From: Bacteroidota bacterium
GTDB taxonomy: Bacteria; Bacteroidota; Bacteroidia; Flavobacteriales_F; PHOS-HE28
Direction of reading: 5' to 3'
Assembly: GCA_023430325.1 (NCBI GenBank)
Contig: JAEZAU010000080.1
Span: 1-12,910, forward strand
DNA length: 12,910 nt
Part shown: positions 5,869-12,812 of the stretch, piece by piece
How the letters are laid out: each line of letters begins with the position of its first letter
How positions within the stretch are numbered: the first letter of the stretch is position 1
Position numbers and translations under genes: made by a program
Notes under the pieces: generated by a model
What the model saw: the letters and a program-made list of their open reading frames with translations, nothing else
The model's database searches: none
What the model was told of the DNA's origin: nothing

Positions 5869-6984
5869 TTGAAAGAACACGGATACATCCTGCTGCTGGG
5901 CTTCTTCACCTCATTCCTGGTGGTGCTGTTCACCATGCCGTCGCTGATAAAGGTGGCGCGCATGAAGCATCTGGTGGATGAACCGAAGGAAGAGCGGAAA
6001 CTGCATGAACGCAGCGTTCCCACCATCGGTGGCATCATCATCTTCGCAGCGATCATTTTCTCCTACGCGCTCTGGTTCCCGCAGGCTTCCATGATCGGTC
6101 TTGGCCACGTGGATTTCGAGGCCATGTACAAGGCGATGGGCGCGGCCTACAAGGATTTCAAGTTCGTGATAGCGGCCATGGTGCTGCTTTTCTTCATCGG
6201 GGTGAAGGACGATATCATCGGTGTTTCACCGGTGAAAAAGCTTGTGGGCCTTGCGTTCGTAGGCTACATCATCGTGGTGATGGCGAAGATCAGGATCACC
6301 GATTTCCATGGCGTTTTCGGCATTTACGAACTGCCGGAATCCTTCAGCATCGCATTCTCTTTCCTGGTGTACGTGTCGCTGGTGAACGGATTCAACCTGA
6401 TCGACGGAGTGGACGGCCTGGCGGGCGGCATCGGTTTCATCAGTGCGATCGCGTATGGAATGTGGTTGCTCATGGCCGGTGACGTGGCACTGGCCCTGCT
6501 CGCGTTCGTGCTCGCCGGCGCCTTGGGCGGTTTCCTGGTCTTCAACTTCCATCCCGCGCGCATCTTCATGGGCGATAGCGGATCGCTCACCATCGGCGCC
6601 ATCATCGCGGTGCTCGCCATGCGCATCGTGGATCATGACACCAGCCGAATGCCCGAGCGTATGCGCATGATCCCTACCGTTGTGTTCGCCATGGCGGCCG
6701 TCGCTTATCCGTTGATCGATACGTTGCGCGTCTTCATCTATCGCATGGCGCGCGGCACATCGCCCTTCCTGGCCGATCGCAACCACATCCATCACCGGTT
6801 GATGCGGATCGGTCTAGGGCATCGCGGTACGGTGGCCGTTCTGTATCTCTATGCAGTACTTGTGATCGCGCTGAGCCTGATCACCCGCAAGTGGCATCCG
6901 AACATCGGCATCATGGTGCTGGGCACCACGGCCTTCGTGATGGCGATGTTGCCATTCTTTTTCCCGAAGCGGAAGGAAGCATGA
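5869..6984 (+). CDS. Undecaprenyl-phosphate sugar-1-phosphate transferase, MraY/WecA family
   Basis: This 371-residue polytopic inner-membrane enzyme is expected to transfer a HexNAc-1-phosphate, likely GlcNAc-1-P, from a UDP-sugar to undecaprenyl phosphate, starting lipid-linked glycan assembly. Family motifs occur in order: KLHERSVPTIGG (44-55), KDDIIG (D114, D115), NGFNLIDGVDGLAGG (173-187; D179, D182), FNFHPARIFMGDSGS (225-239; D236) and the HIHHR loop (306-310). The missing MraY-specific features and the surrounding polysaccharide genes favour a WecA/TagO-type enzyme over MraY. The start is a TTG at 5869: an in-frame TGA lies five codons upstream and no ATG precedes the first helix. GATCTTTG (5848-5855) may be a weak -7 element. 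The stop overlaps the next start (ATGA), coupling it to the second barrel gene. Confidence 0.88.
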   Translation: MKEHGYILLLGFFTSFLVVLFTMPSLIKVARMKHLVDEPKEERKLHERSVPTIGGIIIFAAIIFSYALWFPQASMIGLGHVDFEAMYKAMGAAYKDFKFVIAAMVLLFFIGVKDDIIGVSPVKKLVGLAFVGYIIVVMAKIRITDFHGVFGIYELPESFSIAFSFLVYVSLVNGFNLIDGVDGLAGGIGFISAIAYGMWLLMAGDVALALLAFVLAGALGGFLVFNFHPARIFMGDSGSLTIGAIIAVLAMRIVDHDTSRMPERMRMIPTVVFAMAAVAYPLIDTLRVFIYRMARGTSPFLADRNHIHHRLMRIGLGHRGTVAVLYLYAVLVIALSLITRKWHPNIGIMVLGTTAFVMAMLPFFFPKRKEA

Positions 6985-8603
6985 GCAGGTGGAAAGTCTC
7001 AAGCTTCAAGCTTGGATCGATAAGCTTCAAGATCCTCCTGCTATCGGGATCATTCCACGTGACGTCCGTCCTTGCCCAGAACGGATGGCTTCCGCCGAGC
7101 CGGGAAATGGAACGGCCGTTCGCTCTTCGCACGATGGATCCTTCGATCGATATGCATACGGCGATACGGCCATGGCGCTTGAAGGATCTGCGTTCAATTC
7201 CGGCCGATACATCGATCGCATCGGTGCTCCCGCTGCTCGATCGGTGGGCGGATACTTCCCGTACTTTCCGCTGGGGGCCGTTGATCGATGCAAGTGGCGG
7301 CTTCGATGCCGATCAGGAACTTGCATTCTACAGAGCGGGAGCCGGGGCCTGGATGGATGCAGATGCCGGATCGAAATGGAATTTTCATCTTGATGGGCAG
7401 GTGTGGTCGGAACAATTTCCGGGATACTTGGACCATTACGCGTTCGCCACCCAGGTGACTCCCGGTGAAGGCTATGCTTTCGGGAATTGGGGAGGCGATC
7501 GGATGCACTACGATTGGAACGGCCACATCAGTTGGGATCCCGGCAAGTTCTTCAACCTTACGCTGGGCCGCGGAAAGAATTCGTTCGGGGAAGGACATAG
7601 ATCGCTCTTCCTTTCCACTGAAGCACAGGGCTATCCTTATCTGCGTATCACCACATCGGTCTGGAAGGTGAAGTATGTGAACCTTTTCAGCATGATGAAC
7701 GATCTGCGCAACATCAACGATGATCCATTGAATGCGCGGAAGAAGTATTCGGCCATGCATTATCTCTCCTGGAACGCCACACGGCGGATCAACGTGGCCA
7801 TCTTCGAGGCGATCGTCTTCGATCCGGGGAATGATGCCTATCCGCGTGGCTTTGATATCAACTACCTGAACCCGATCATCTTCTATCGTCCGGTGGAATT
7901 CAACCAGGGATCGCCGGACAATGCCCTGCTGGGAGCATCCATCAATGTGAAGGCCGGAAGGTCGAACCTGATCTATTCCCAATTCATGCTGGATGAGTTC
8001 CTCTGGTTCCATGTACGCAATGGCACGGGCTGGTACGGGAACAAGCAGGCGTTGCAACTCGGCGTCATCGCGCGCAATGCCTTCAAGGTGGACGGCCTTT
8101 CGCTGCGCGGAGAATGGAACTACATCCGTCCGTTCATGTATTCACATGTGAACAATGTGCAGAACTACGCGCATTTCGGGCAGCCCCTCGCTCATCCTTA
8201 TGGTTCCAACGTAAGCGAGGTCATCGCGCATGCCGATCTGGAACGCGGGCGTTTCCTGTACAGCGTTCGCGGAAGCATGGCATGGATGGGGACCGACAGT
8301 GTGGACAGCTATGGTAATAACATATTCAGATCGGAGGGGGAACGGCCAAGAACGCCCGACAATGTTCCTGTAAGTGTCGGATTCTACCACGGTCATTGGC
8401 ATCCGGTATCCCTGCTCCATGTGGAGCTTCGCGCTGGTTATCTGCTGGATCGTAGTACGGCGACCCGCCTCGAGGTCTCCTATCTCTTCAGGTCCAAGGA
8501 TGATGTGTTCCTGCCGGCCACCGATCATATCTTCAGGTTCGGCATCAGCACCAATTTCAGGGATCGCCACCTGGAACAGGACGCCCGATATTTTCTTCGT
8601 TGA
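6981..8603 (+). CDS. Second outer-membrane beta-barrel, Wzi/RemB-like
   Basis: This 540-residue protein has an unusually long signal-peptide n-region, then a hydrophobic core with probable cleavage after VTSVLA. It shares with the barrel at 4294 the signature GRGKNSFGEGHRS (196-208) followed by FLST and PYLRI, YLNPII (295-300) and PLAHPYG. It also carries SPDNALLG (311-318) and YSQFMLDEF, which fit the Wzi/RemB-like family more closely than the first copy. It is likely to act at the outer membrane in handling surface polysaccharide; this is inferred from family and context. The ATG at 6981 overlaps the transferase stop by 4 bp. Extension upstream would only re-read the transferase gene in another frame. 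The first codons contain a short heptamer repeat, described separately. Confidence 0.7.
   Translation: MSRWKVSSFKLGSISFKILLLSGSFHVTSVLAQNGWLPPSREMERPFALRTMDPSIDMHTAIRPWRLKDLRSIPADTSIASVLPLLDRWADTSRTFRWGPLIDASGGFDADQELAFYRAGAGAWMDADAGSKWNFHLDGQVWSEQFPGYLDHYAFATQVTPGEGYAFGNWGGDRMHYDWNGHISWDPGKFFNLTLGRGKNSFGEGHRSLFLSTEAQGYPYLRITTSVWKVKYVNLFSMMNDLRNINDDPLNARKKYSAMHYLSWNATRRINVAIFEAIVFDPGNDAYPRGFDINYLNPIIFYRPVEFNQGSPDNALLGASINVKAGRSNLIYSQFMLDEFLWFHVRNGTGWYGNKQALQLGVIARNAFKVDGLSLRGEWNYIRPFMYSHVNNVQNYAHFGQPLAHPYGSNVSEVIAHADLERGRFLYSVRGSMAWMGTDSVDSYGNNIFRSEGERPRTPDNVPVSVGFYHGHWHPVSLLHVELRAGYLLDRSTATRLEVSYLFRSKDDVFLPATDHIFRFGISTNFRDRHLEQDARYFLR
6999..7033 (+). repeat. 7-bp tandem repeat inside the signal-peptide coding region
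   Basis: Five heptamers in register: TCAAGCT, TCAAGCT, TGGATCG, ATAAGCT, TCAAGAT. The 10-mer AAGCTTCAAG occurs at 7001-7010 and again 21 bp later at 7022-7031. CAAGCTT-C-AAGCTTG (7000-7014) is palindromic around one base. Because 21 bp is seven codons, the protein repeats SFK at the same spacing (SSFKLGSISFKI). The repeat lies just before the hydrophobic core and accounts for the long n-region. Confidence 0.65.
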
Positions 8604-8628
8604 ACCGATCGGCGATCGCTACTTTTGC
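8600..8628 (+). promoter_or_regulatory. Bacteroidota-type promoter for the cytochrome oxidase gene run
   Basis: TACTTTTG (8620-8627) matches TAnnTTTG exactly, and TTG at 8600-8602 lies 20 bp before its first base, at a suitable -33 distance. It sits between the second barrel gene and heme O synthase and probably drives the run starting at 8635. The expected transcription start is only a few bases before that start codon, so the mRNA may be nearly leaderless. Confidence 0.6.
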
Positions 8629-8634
8629 CGCGCC

Positions 8635-9531
8635 TTGAGCCGTTCGACTGCATATGCTGCGGCACTTTCGCCTGTAGCCCGCCTGCGTGAATACGCGGTA
8701 TTGTTCAAGCTCCGTCTGGCCTCCCTGGTGGTGGTCAGCGCCGTGTTCGGCTATCTGCTCGGCGTTCCCGAAGGTTCATTCTCCTGGCTTTCACTGATCC
8801 TGTTGACACTTGGCGGCACCCTGCTCACCGGTTCTTCCAATGCGCTCAATCAGGTATTGGAGATCCGGGAAGATGGTTTGATGTCGCGCACGGCGGACCG
8901 TCCGCTGGTGAAGAATTCGATCGGCCATGCTGAGGCCGTTACAGTGGCGTTCGCTGCAGGCGCATTGGGCACGTTCCTGCTCTGGTCACGCTTCGGCCCG
9001 CTGACCGGCCTGCTTGGTTTTCTATCACTGTTCATGTATGTGGCCTTGTACACACCCATGAAGAAACATTCTCCGTGGGCGGTGTTCGTCGGGGCTTTTC
9101 CCGGCGCTTTCCCCCCGATGCTGGGCTATGTGGCTGCCACGGGGACCTTCGGTCTGGCGCCGGGCCTGGTGTTCGCCACACAGTTCGTATGGCAGTTCCC
9201 GCATTTTTGGGCCATTGCCTGGGTGTTGCACGATGATTACAGCAAGGCCGGCTATTTCCTTCTGCCCAGCCGCAATGGCCGCGATAGAAGCAGTGCTTTC
9301 CTGATCTTCCTCTATACGCTCTTCGTGATCCCTGTGGGGATGCTTCCCTGGGTATTCGGCCTTACCGGCCCCATCTCCATGGTAGTGGCCGTAGTGGCCG
9401 GTACAATGATGCTGATCCCTGCGTGGAAGCTGCTTTTCACCCATGACAAGGCTGAAGCAAGGCGGCTGATGTTCGCGAGCTTCATCTATCTGCCGGTGGT
9501 ACAACTGGCCTACGTGCTCGATCGGATATGA
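8635..9531 (+). CDS. ctaB: Heme O synthase (protoheme IX farnesyltransferase)
   Basis: This UbiA-family inner-membrane prenyltransferase attaches farnesyl to protoheme to make heme O, the precursor of heme A for the oxidase. With the TTG at 8635 the product has 298 residues, the normal family length. Motifs are NALNQVLEIREDGLMSRTA (69-87) with DRPL after it, corresponding to the first prenyl-diphosphate/Mg site in Bacteroidota form; YTPMKKHSP (139-147); and FVWQFPHFWAIAW (184-196) followed by HDDYSKAGY. The frame is open back to 8374, but that part re-reads the barrel gene. No ATG lies between 8604 and the first membrane helix, so TTG 8635 is the best start; TTG 8701 would cut into the first helix. 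The stop overlaps the next ATG by 4 bp. The gene is also called cyoE. Confidence 0.93.
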   Translation: MSRSTAYAAALSPVARLREYAVLFKLRLASLVVVSAVFGYLLGVPEGSFSWLSLILLTLGGTLLTGSSNALNQVLEIREDGLMSRTADRPLVKNSIGHAEAVTVAFAAGALGTFLLWSRFGPLTGLLGFLSLFMYVALYTPMKKHSPWAVFVGAFPGAFPPMLGYVAATGTFGLAPGLVFATQFVWQFPHFWAIAWVLHDDYSKAGYFLLPSRNGRDRSSAFLIFLYTLFVIPVGMLPWVFGLTGPISMVVAVVAGTMMLIPAWKLLFTHDKAEARRLMFASFIYLPVVQLAYVLDRI

Positions 9532-10253
9532 CCGCGGAGACCTTCACACCTGAGGAGCAACGGGGAAGAGCCATCCGCACCCGAAAGATGCTGACCTGGT
9601 TCATCATCTTCGCCATCGTCATGTTCTTTGCGGGGCTTACCAGCGCATTCGTGGTGAGCATGAGCGGAGGTTATTGGGTGCGGGTGGATATGCCTCAGGC
9701 GTTCCATTTCAGTACAGGGGCGATCGTGTTGAGCAGCCTTTTTGCACAATGGTCCCTCTCCAGCGCGCGTAATGGGAAGAGAAGCTTGATCGGGCCGTTG
9801 CTGGTGGTGAGCCTGCTGTTGGGCATCGTTTTCACCTGGTCACAGTTCAGAGGCTGGTCGCAATTGGTGGAACGCGGACAGTATGTGGTAGGAAAGGTGA
9901 CGGAAATAAAAGGAGAATACGGCACCGACTACACCATCACCCGGAATGATGAGACCCTGGTGCTCGAGAACGGGAAATTCTATATGCCATCAGATGAAAG
10001 GCGCATAAAGCCGCTCAACGCCGACCTGGAAGAGTATAAGAACACGGCGAGTTCATACATCTATGCGCTTACCGCCGCCCATTTGTTCCATGTGGCGTTC
10101 GGGCTGTTGAGCCTGGTGGTGATGATCATCATGGCCTTTCTTGGTAGATATCATCAGGATATGCACGTCGGCCTCTGGTCGGGCGTGATCTACTGGCACT
10201 TTCTAGGCGCACTGTGGATCTACCTTTTGCTGTTCTTGACCTTTGTTCACTAA
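9528..10253 (+). CDS. Cytochrome c oxidase subunit III family protein (first copy)
   Basis: This 241-residue inner-membrane protein has about five hydrophobic segments (roughly 22-44, 63-80, 89-109, 178-205, 217-240). The end, AAHLFHVAFGLL (183-194) and YWHFLGALWIYLLLFL (222-237), is the classic subunit III C-terminal pattern. Between helices 3 and 4 is a hydrophilic loop of about 65 residues with TRNDETLVLENGKFYMP, not part of canonical subunit III. Subunit III stabilises the catalytic core and supports proton uptake. Bacteroidota often carry two adjacent subunit III-type genes, and this is the shorter, more diverged one. It overlaps the heme O synthase stop by 4 bp (ATGA), indicating one operon. 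Confidence 0.85.
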   Translation: MTAETFTPEEQRGRAIRTRKMLTWFIIFAIVMFFAGLTSAFVVSMSGGYWVRVDMPQAFHFSTGAIVLSSLFAQWSLSSARNGKRSLIGPLLVVSLLLGIVFTWSQFRGWSQLVERGQYVVGKVTEIKGEYGTDYTITRNDETLVLENGKFYMPSDERRIKPLNADLEEYKNTASSYIYALTAAHLFHVAFGLLSLVVMIIMAFLGRYHQDMHVGLWSGVIYWHFLGALWIYLLLFLTFVH

Positions 10254-10276
10254 CATTGCCACCGCAAAGACCGATC

Positions 10277-11137
10277 ATGTCCGGAGAAGCAAGCAAAGCA
10301 CTTAGCGTGGATGTCCTCTGGGGTGGAGGCCGATCCCCCTTCAGCATCAGTTACGGGAAGATGATGATGTGGTTCTTCCTGGTGTCCGATGCGCTCACGT
10401 TCTCAGGGCTATTGGTGGCCTACGGTTTTGTGCGTCATTCCACCACCGAGGCCTGGCCGATCGGTGAGGAGGTGTTCCGTGCTCTGCCCGGCCTCACCGG
10501 TAGTTATCCGTTGATCTATGTGGCCTTGATGACGGCCATCCTCATTTTCAGCTCGGTTACCATGGTGCTTGCTGTTGAAGCTGGTCACCGCATGGATAAA
10601 AGAGGTGTGATCAAGTGGTTGTTCCTCACCGTTATCGGTGGTGCCTTCTTCGTTGGATCACAAGCATGGGAGTGGAGCCACTTCATTCACGGGAGCGGTG
10701 GTTACATACACACTTCTGATGGCGCGAAATACTGGGTGCAGAACGATGCGCACGATACGCATACGCCCAATGAGCACGAGAGCTTCCGCCTGTTGCCGGC
10801 GAAGACCGGCCATTACCTAATCGAAGATGGCGATCCGATAACCGGTGCACAGGCACAGGAGCTTTGGAAAGATCGTGTGGCCTATGTGGATGGTGCCAAC
10901 ATGACACGCAATGAATACGGCCCGCCACAGTACGCCAACTTCTTCTTCTTCATCACCGGTTTCCATGGCTTCCACGTGTTCAGCGGGGTGGTCATAAACT
11001 TCATCGTTCTGCTCATGGTGGTCAAAGGAGTATTCCACCGCCGCGGCCATTATGAGATGGTGGAGAAGGCCGGCCTGTACTGGCACTTCGTAGACCTGGT
11101 GTGGGTGTTCGTGTTCACCTTCTTTTACCTTATCTGA
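10277..11137 (+). CDS. Cytochrome c oxidase subunit III (second copy)
   Basis: This 286-residue inner-membrane protein shows the subunit III pattern: MMWFFLVSDALTFSGLL (30-46), then FFFFITGFHGFHVFSG (222-237), then YEMVEKAGLYWHFVDLVW (259-276). The glutamate of the canonical FxxSE motif is replaced by aspartate (D38), which keeps an acidic group. A hydrophilic insert of about 85 residues (135-219), rich in His, Asp and Gly, lies between membrane helices and probably faces the periplasm. The ATG at 10277 is chosen because the open frame back to 10214 lies inside the previous gene. It sits 23 nt after the first subunit III gene and 2 nt before subunit IV. The two subunit III proteins may both be part of one oxidase complex. 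Confidence 0.9.
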   Translation: MSGEASKALSVDVLWGGGRSPFSISYGKMMMWFFLVSDALTFSGLLVAYGFVRHSTTEAWPIGEEVFRALPGLTGSYPLIYVALMTAILIFSSVTMVLAVEAGHRMDKRGVIKWLFLTVIGGAFFVGSQAWEWSHFIHGSGGYIHTSDGAKYWVQNDAHDTHTPNEHESFRLLPAKTGHYLIEDGDPITGAQAQELWKDRVAYVDGANMTRNEYGPPQYANFFFFITGFHGFHVFSGVVINFIVLLMVVKGVFHRRGHYEMVEKAGLYWHFVDLVWVFVFTFFYLI

Positions 11138-11139
11138 GC

Positions 11140-11526
11140 ATGGAGCGGGACGATATCATCGAATACAGCCTTGATGCACATCACAGCGAAGAGGCCGGCC
11201 GTGAGATACGCCGCAAGATCTGGCGCGTAACAGGCCTGCTGGCCGTGGTAACGGCGATAGAAGTGGTGGTTGGCGCTTATTGGAAGAACTGGTTCCCTTT
11301 ACAGGAACAACAGGACGCATACTGGGATTACATCAAATGGATGTTCATCGTGCTCACCCTGGTGAAGGCCACCTACATCGTGATGACCTTCATGCACCTT
11401 GGTGATGAGAGGCGCAACATCAGGGCGATGATCCTTTTGCCTTACGGATTGTTCATCCTCTATCTGGTGTGGATCGCCATCTGGGAGAGCAACTACATCC
11501 ACTGGATCTGGAAGACCTTCGAATAA
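11140..11526 (+). CDS. Cytochrome c oxidase subunit IV family protein
   Basis: This 128-residue membrane protein has three predicted helices (about 28-48, 65-85, 95-116) and the conserved stretch TLVKATYIVMTFMHLGDE (73-90) of prokaryotic subunit IV. Subunit IV is a small accessory subunit that aids assembly or stability of the oxidase core. The N-terminal 27 residues are charged and include a His pair (HH, 14-15). The ATG at 11140 follows the subunit III stop by 2 nt and precedes the SCO gene by 3 nt, so it is firmly within the operon. The longer frame from a GTG at 11101 overlaps subunit III and is not used. Confidence 0.9.
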   Translation: MERDDIIEYSLDAHHSEEAGREIRRKIWRVTGLLAVVTAIEVVVGAYWKNWFPLQEQQDAYWDYIKWMFIVLTLVKATYIVMTFMHLGDERRNIRAMILLPYGLFILYLVWIAIWESNYIHWIWKTFE

Positions 11527-11529
11527 GCC

Positions 11530-12264
11530 ATGCAGCATAGACCATCCAGCCGGAAGATGAAATGGGCCGTGCTGGGGGGGATAGCCGTCTTCATTCTCGC
11601 CCTCTTCCTTTTCTTTTCGCCCATGCTGGGCCTGGTGAAGCATTCCTTCAACTTTCTGCCTTATTACGGCCATAAGGAGGTCGACTACGTGGAAAGGGAC
11701 GGCAGGTTGGTCGCCGACACCATCTATGCGAAACTTCCCCCATTCAGCTTCATCGATCGCTATGGAAGACCGTTCACCAATGAGCATGTGAAGGGCAAGA
11801 TCATTGTTGCCGACTTTTTCTTCACGCGCTGCACCACCATCTGCCCAAAGATGAGCATCCAGATGCAGCAGCTTCAATTGAAACTGGATGATCCCGCTTT
11901 TGATGATGTGGTCTTCCTAAGCCATACCGTGGATCCAGAACACGACACCCCCGAAGTGCTCGATGCCTATGCGCGAAAGCTTCAGGCCGATACAAGCCGC
12001 TGGAAATTCCTCACCGGCAATAAGGAGGACATCTATCTGCTGGGTGCCGAAGGCTATTACCTCGCCACGCGTGAAGATGTGATGGATCCTGATGGTTTCC
12101 TGCACTCTGAGAAGTTCGTGCTGGTGGACAAACAAGGCCATATCCGCGGCTACTACGATGGCACCACCTGGGATGGCATGAATGCGATCGCAGCCGATAT
12201 CAAGATGCTCTTGAAGGAGGAAAAGATCAGGAACGCCGAAGGTGGCGATCGCACGAGAATTTGA
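11530..12264 (+). CDS. SCO1/SenC/PrrC family copper chaperone
   Basis: This 244-residue protein has an N-terminal membrane anchor (about 12-34) and a periplasmic thioredoxin-like domain. The copper ligands are present: C101 and C105 in RCTTICPKM, and H192 in LHSEKFVLVD. VVFLSHTVDPEHDTPEVL (127-144) is also typical. SCO proteins deliver copper to the CuA centre of oxidase subunit II, or act as thiol reductases on its cysteines. Subunit II must be encoded elsewhere. The first cysteine is not part of a lipobox: the N terminus has no LxxC motif, so it is anchored by the helix. The stop TGA shares one base with the ATG of the DUF420 gene. Confidence 0.93.
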   Translation: MQHRPSSRKMKWAVLGGIAVFILALFLFFSPMLGLVKHSFNFLPYYGHKEVDYVERDGRLVADTIYAKLPPFSFIDRYGRPFTNEHVKGKIIVADFFFTRCTTICPKMSIQMQQLQLKLDDPAFDDVVFLSHTVDPEHDTPEVLDAYARKLQADTSRWKFLTGNKEDIYLLGAEGYYLATREDVMDPDGFLHSEKFVLVDKQGHIRGYYDGTTWDGMNAIAADIKMLLKEEKIRNAEGGDRTRI

Positions 12265-12785
12265 TGGAAAGGCTGACCGAACAAAGTGCACGGCCGTGGA
12301 TCATCGGCTTGAGCATCTTCCTGCTTTCGGTGGTCGCCTTCCTGTATCTCGGTCCCAACCTTTTCCAGCTCGATCTGCATCGCAGCACACTGCCCACCAT
12401 CAATGCGTGGGTCAACGGAAGCACATCGATCGTTCTGATCTCCGCATGGATCGCGATCATCAACCGTAGGATCCAACTGCACCGCAAACTCATGTGGATC
12501 GCCGTGGGCATGAGCGCGCTCTTTCTCATCCTCTATGTCACACAGCATAGCAGCTTTCCTCCAGCATCGTATGGGGGAGATCAGAAAGGTCTCTATCTCT
12601 TCATCCTGCTTACGCACATCGTACTGGCCGCCGCTATTGTCCCGCTCGTATTGATCACCCTTTCGCGCGCATTAGCCATGAAGTTCGATCGGCATCGCAG
12701 GATAGCGAAATGGACCATGCCCATCTGGCTGTACGTGAGCATTTCCGGGGTGCTGGTCTATCTGATGATCTCCCCGTATTACTGA
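12264..12785 (+). CDS. DUF420 family membrane protein (oxidase-associated)
   Basis: This 173-residue polytopic protein has about five hydrophobic segments and histidines near segment ends: H39 (LHRSTLPTINA), H73 (HRKLMW), H95 (QHSSFPP), H118 (LLTHIVLA) and H144 (DRHRRIAKW). This layout and length fit DUF420, which in many bacteria lies beside cytochrome oxidase and SCO genes. A role in copper or heme handling for oxidase assembly has been suggested by context only. The ATG at 12264 overlaps the SCO stop by one base (TGATG), a translational-coupling arrangement. The TTG three bases upstream is a possible alternative. It is probably the last gene of the run that starts at 8635. Confidence 0.85.
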   Translation: MERLTEQSARPWIIGLSIFLLSVVAFLYLGPNLFQLDLHRSTLPTINAWVNGSTSIVLISAWIAIINRRIQLHRKLMWIAVGMSALFLILYVTQHSSFPPASYGGDQKGLYLFILLTHIVLAAAIVPLVLITLSRALAMKFDRHRRIAKWTMPIWLYVSISGVLVYLMISPYY

Positions 12786-12788
12786 TCG

Positions 12789-12797
12789 TATCTTTGC
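12789..12797 (+). promoter_or_regulatory. Promoter -7 element upstream of the CAMCK protein
   Basis: TATCTTTGC matches TAnnTTTG exactly, directly after the DUF420 stop codon. The expected transcription start is near 12801, about 12 nt before the ATG at 12813. No TTG is visible at the -33 distance. It suggests the last gene can be expressed apart from the oxidase operon. Confidence 0.45.
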
Positions 12798-12812
12798 TTC
12801 GTGGATCGCCGA

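Noticed and set aside
6226..6795. Antisense open frame of 189 codons across the sugar-phosphate transferase
   Set aside because: Its product is His/Asp/Glu-rich low-complexity text produced by reading hydrophobic helix codons in reverse. The + strand encodes complete family motifs.
7194..8057. Antisense open frame of 287 codons across the second barrel gene
   Set aside because: No recognisable motifs; it is explained by GC-rich codon bias opposite a well-supported exported protein.
8374..8634. Upstream extension of heme O synthase to the ATG at 8374
   Set aside because: Most of it lies inside the barrel gene in another frame, and the resulting length would exceed the family by about 87 residues.
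11299..11877. Antisense open frame of 192 codons across subunit IV and SCO genes
   Set aside because: It spans two well-supported + strand genes and reads as low-complexity sequence.
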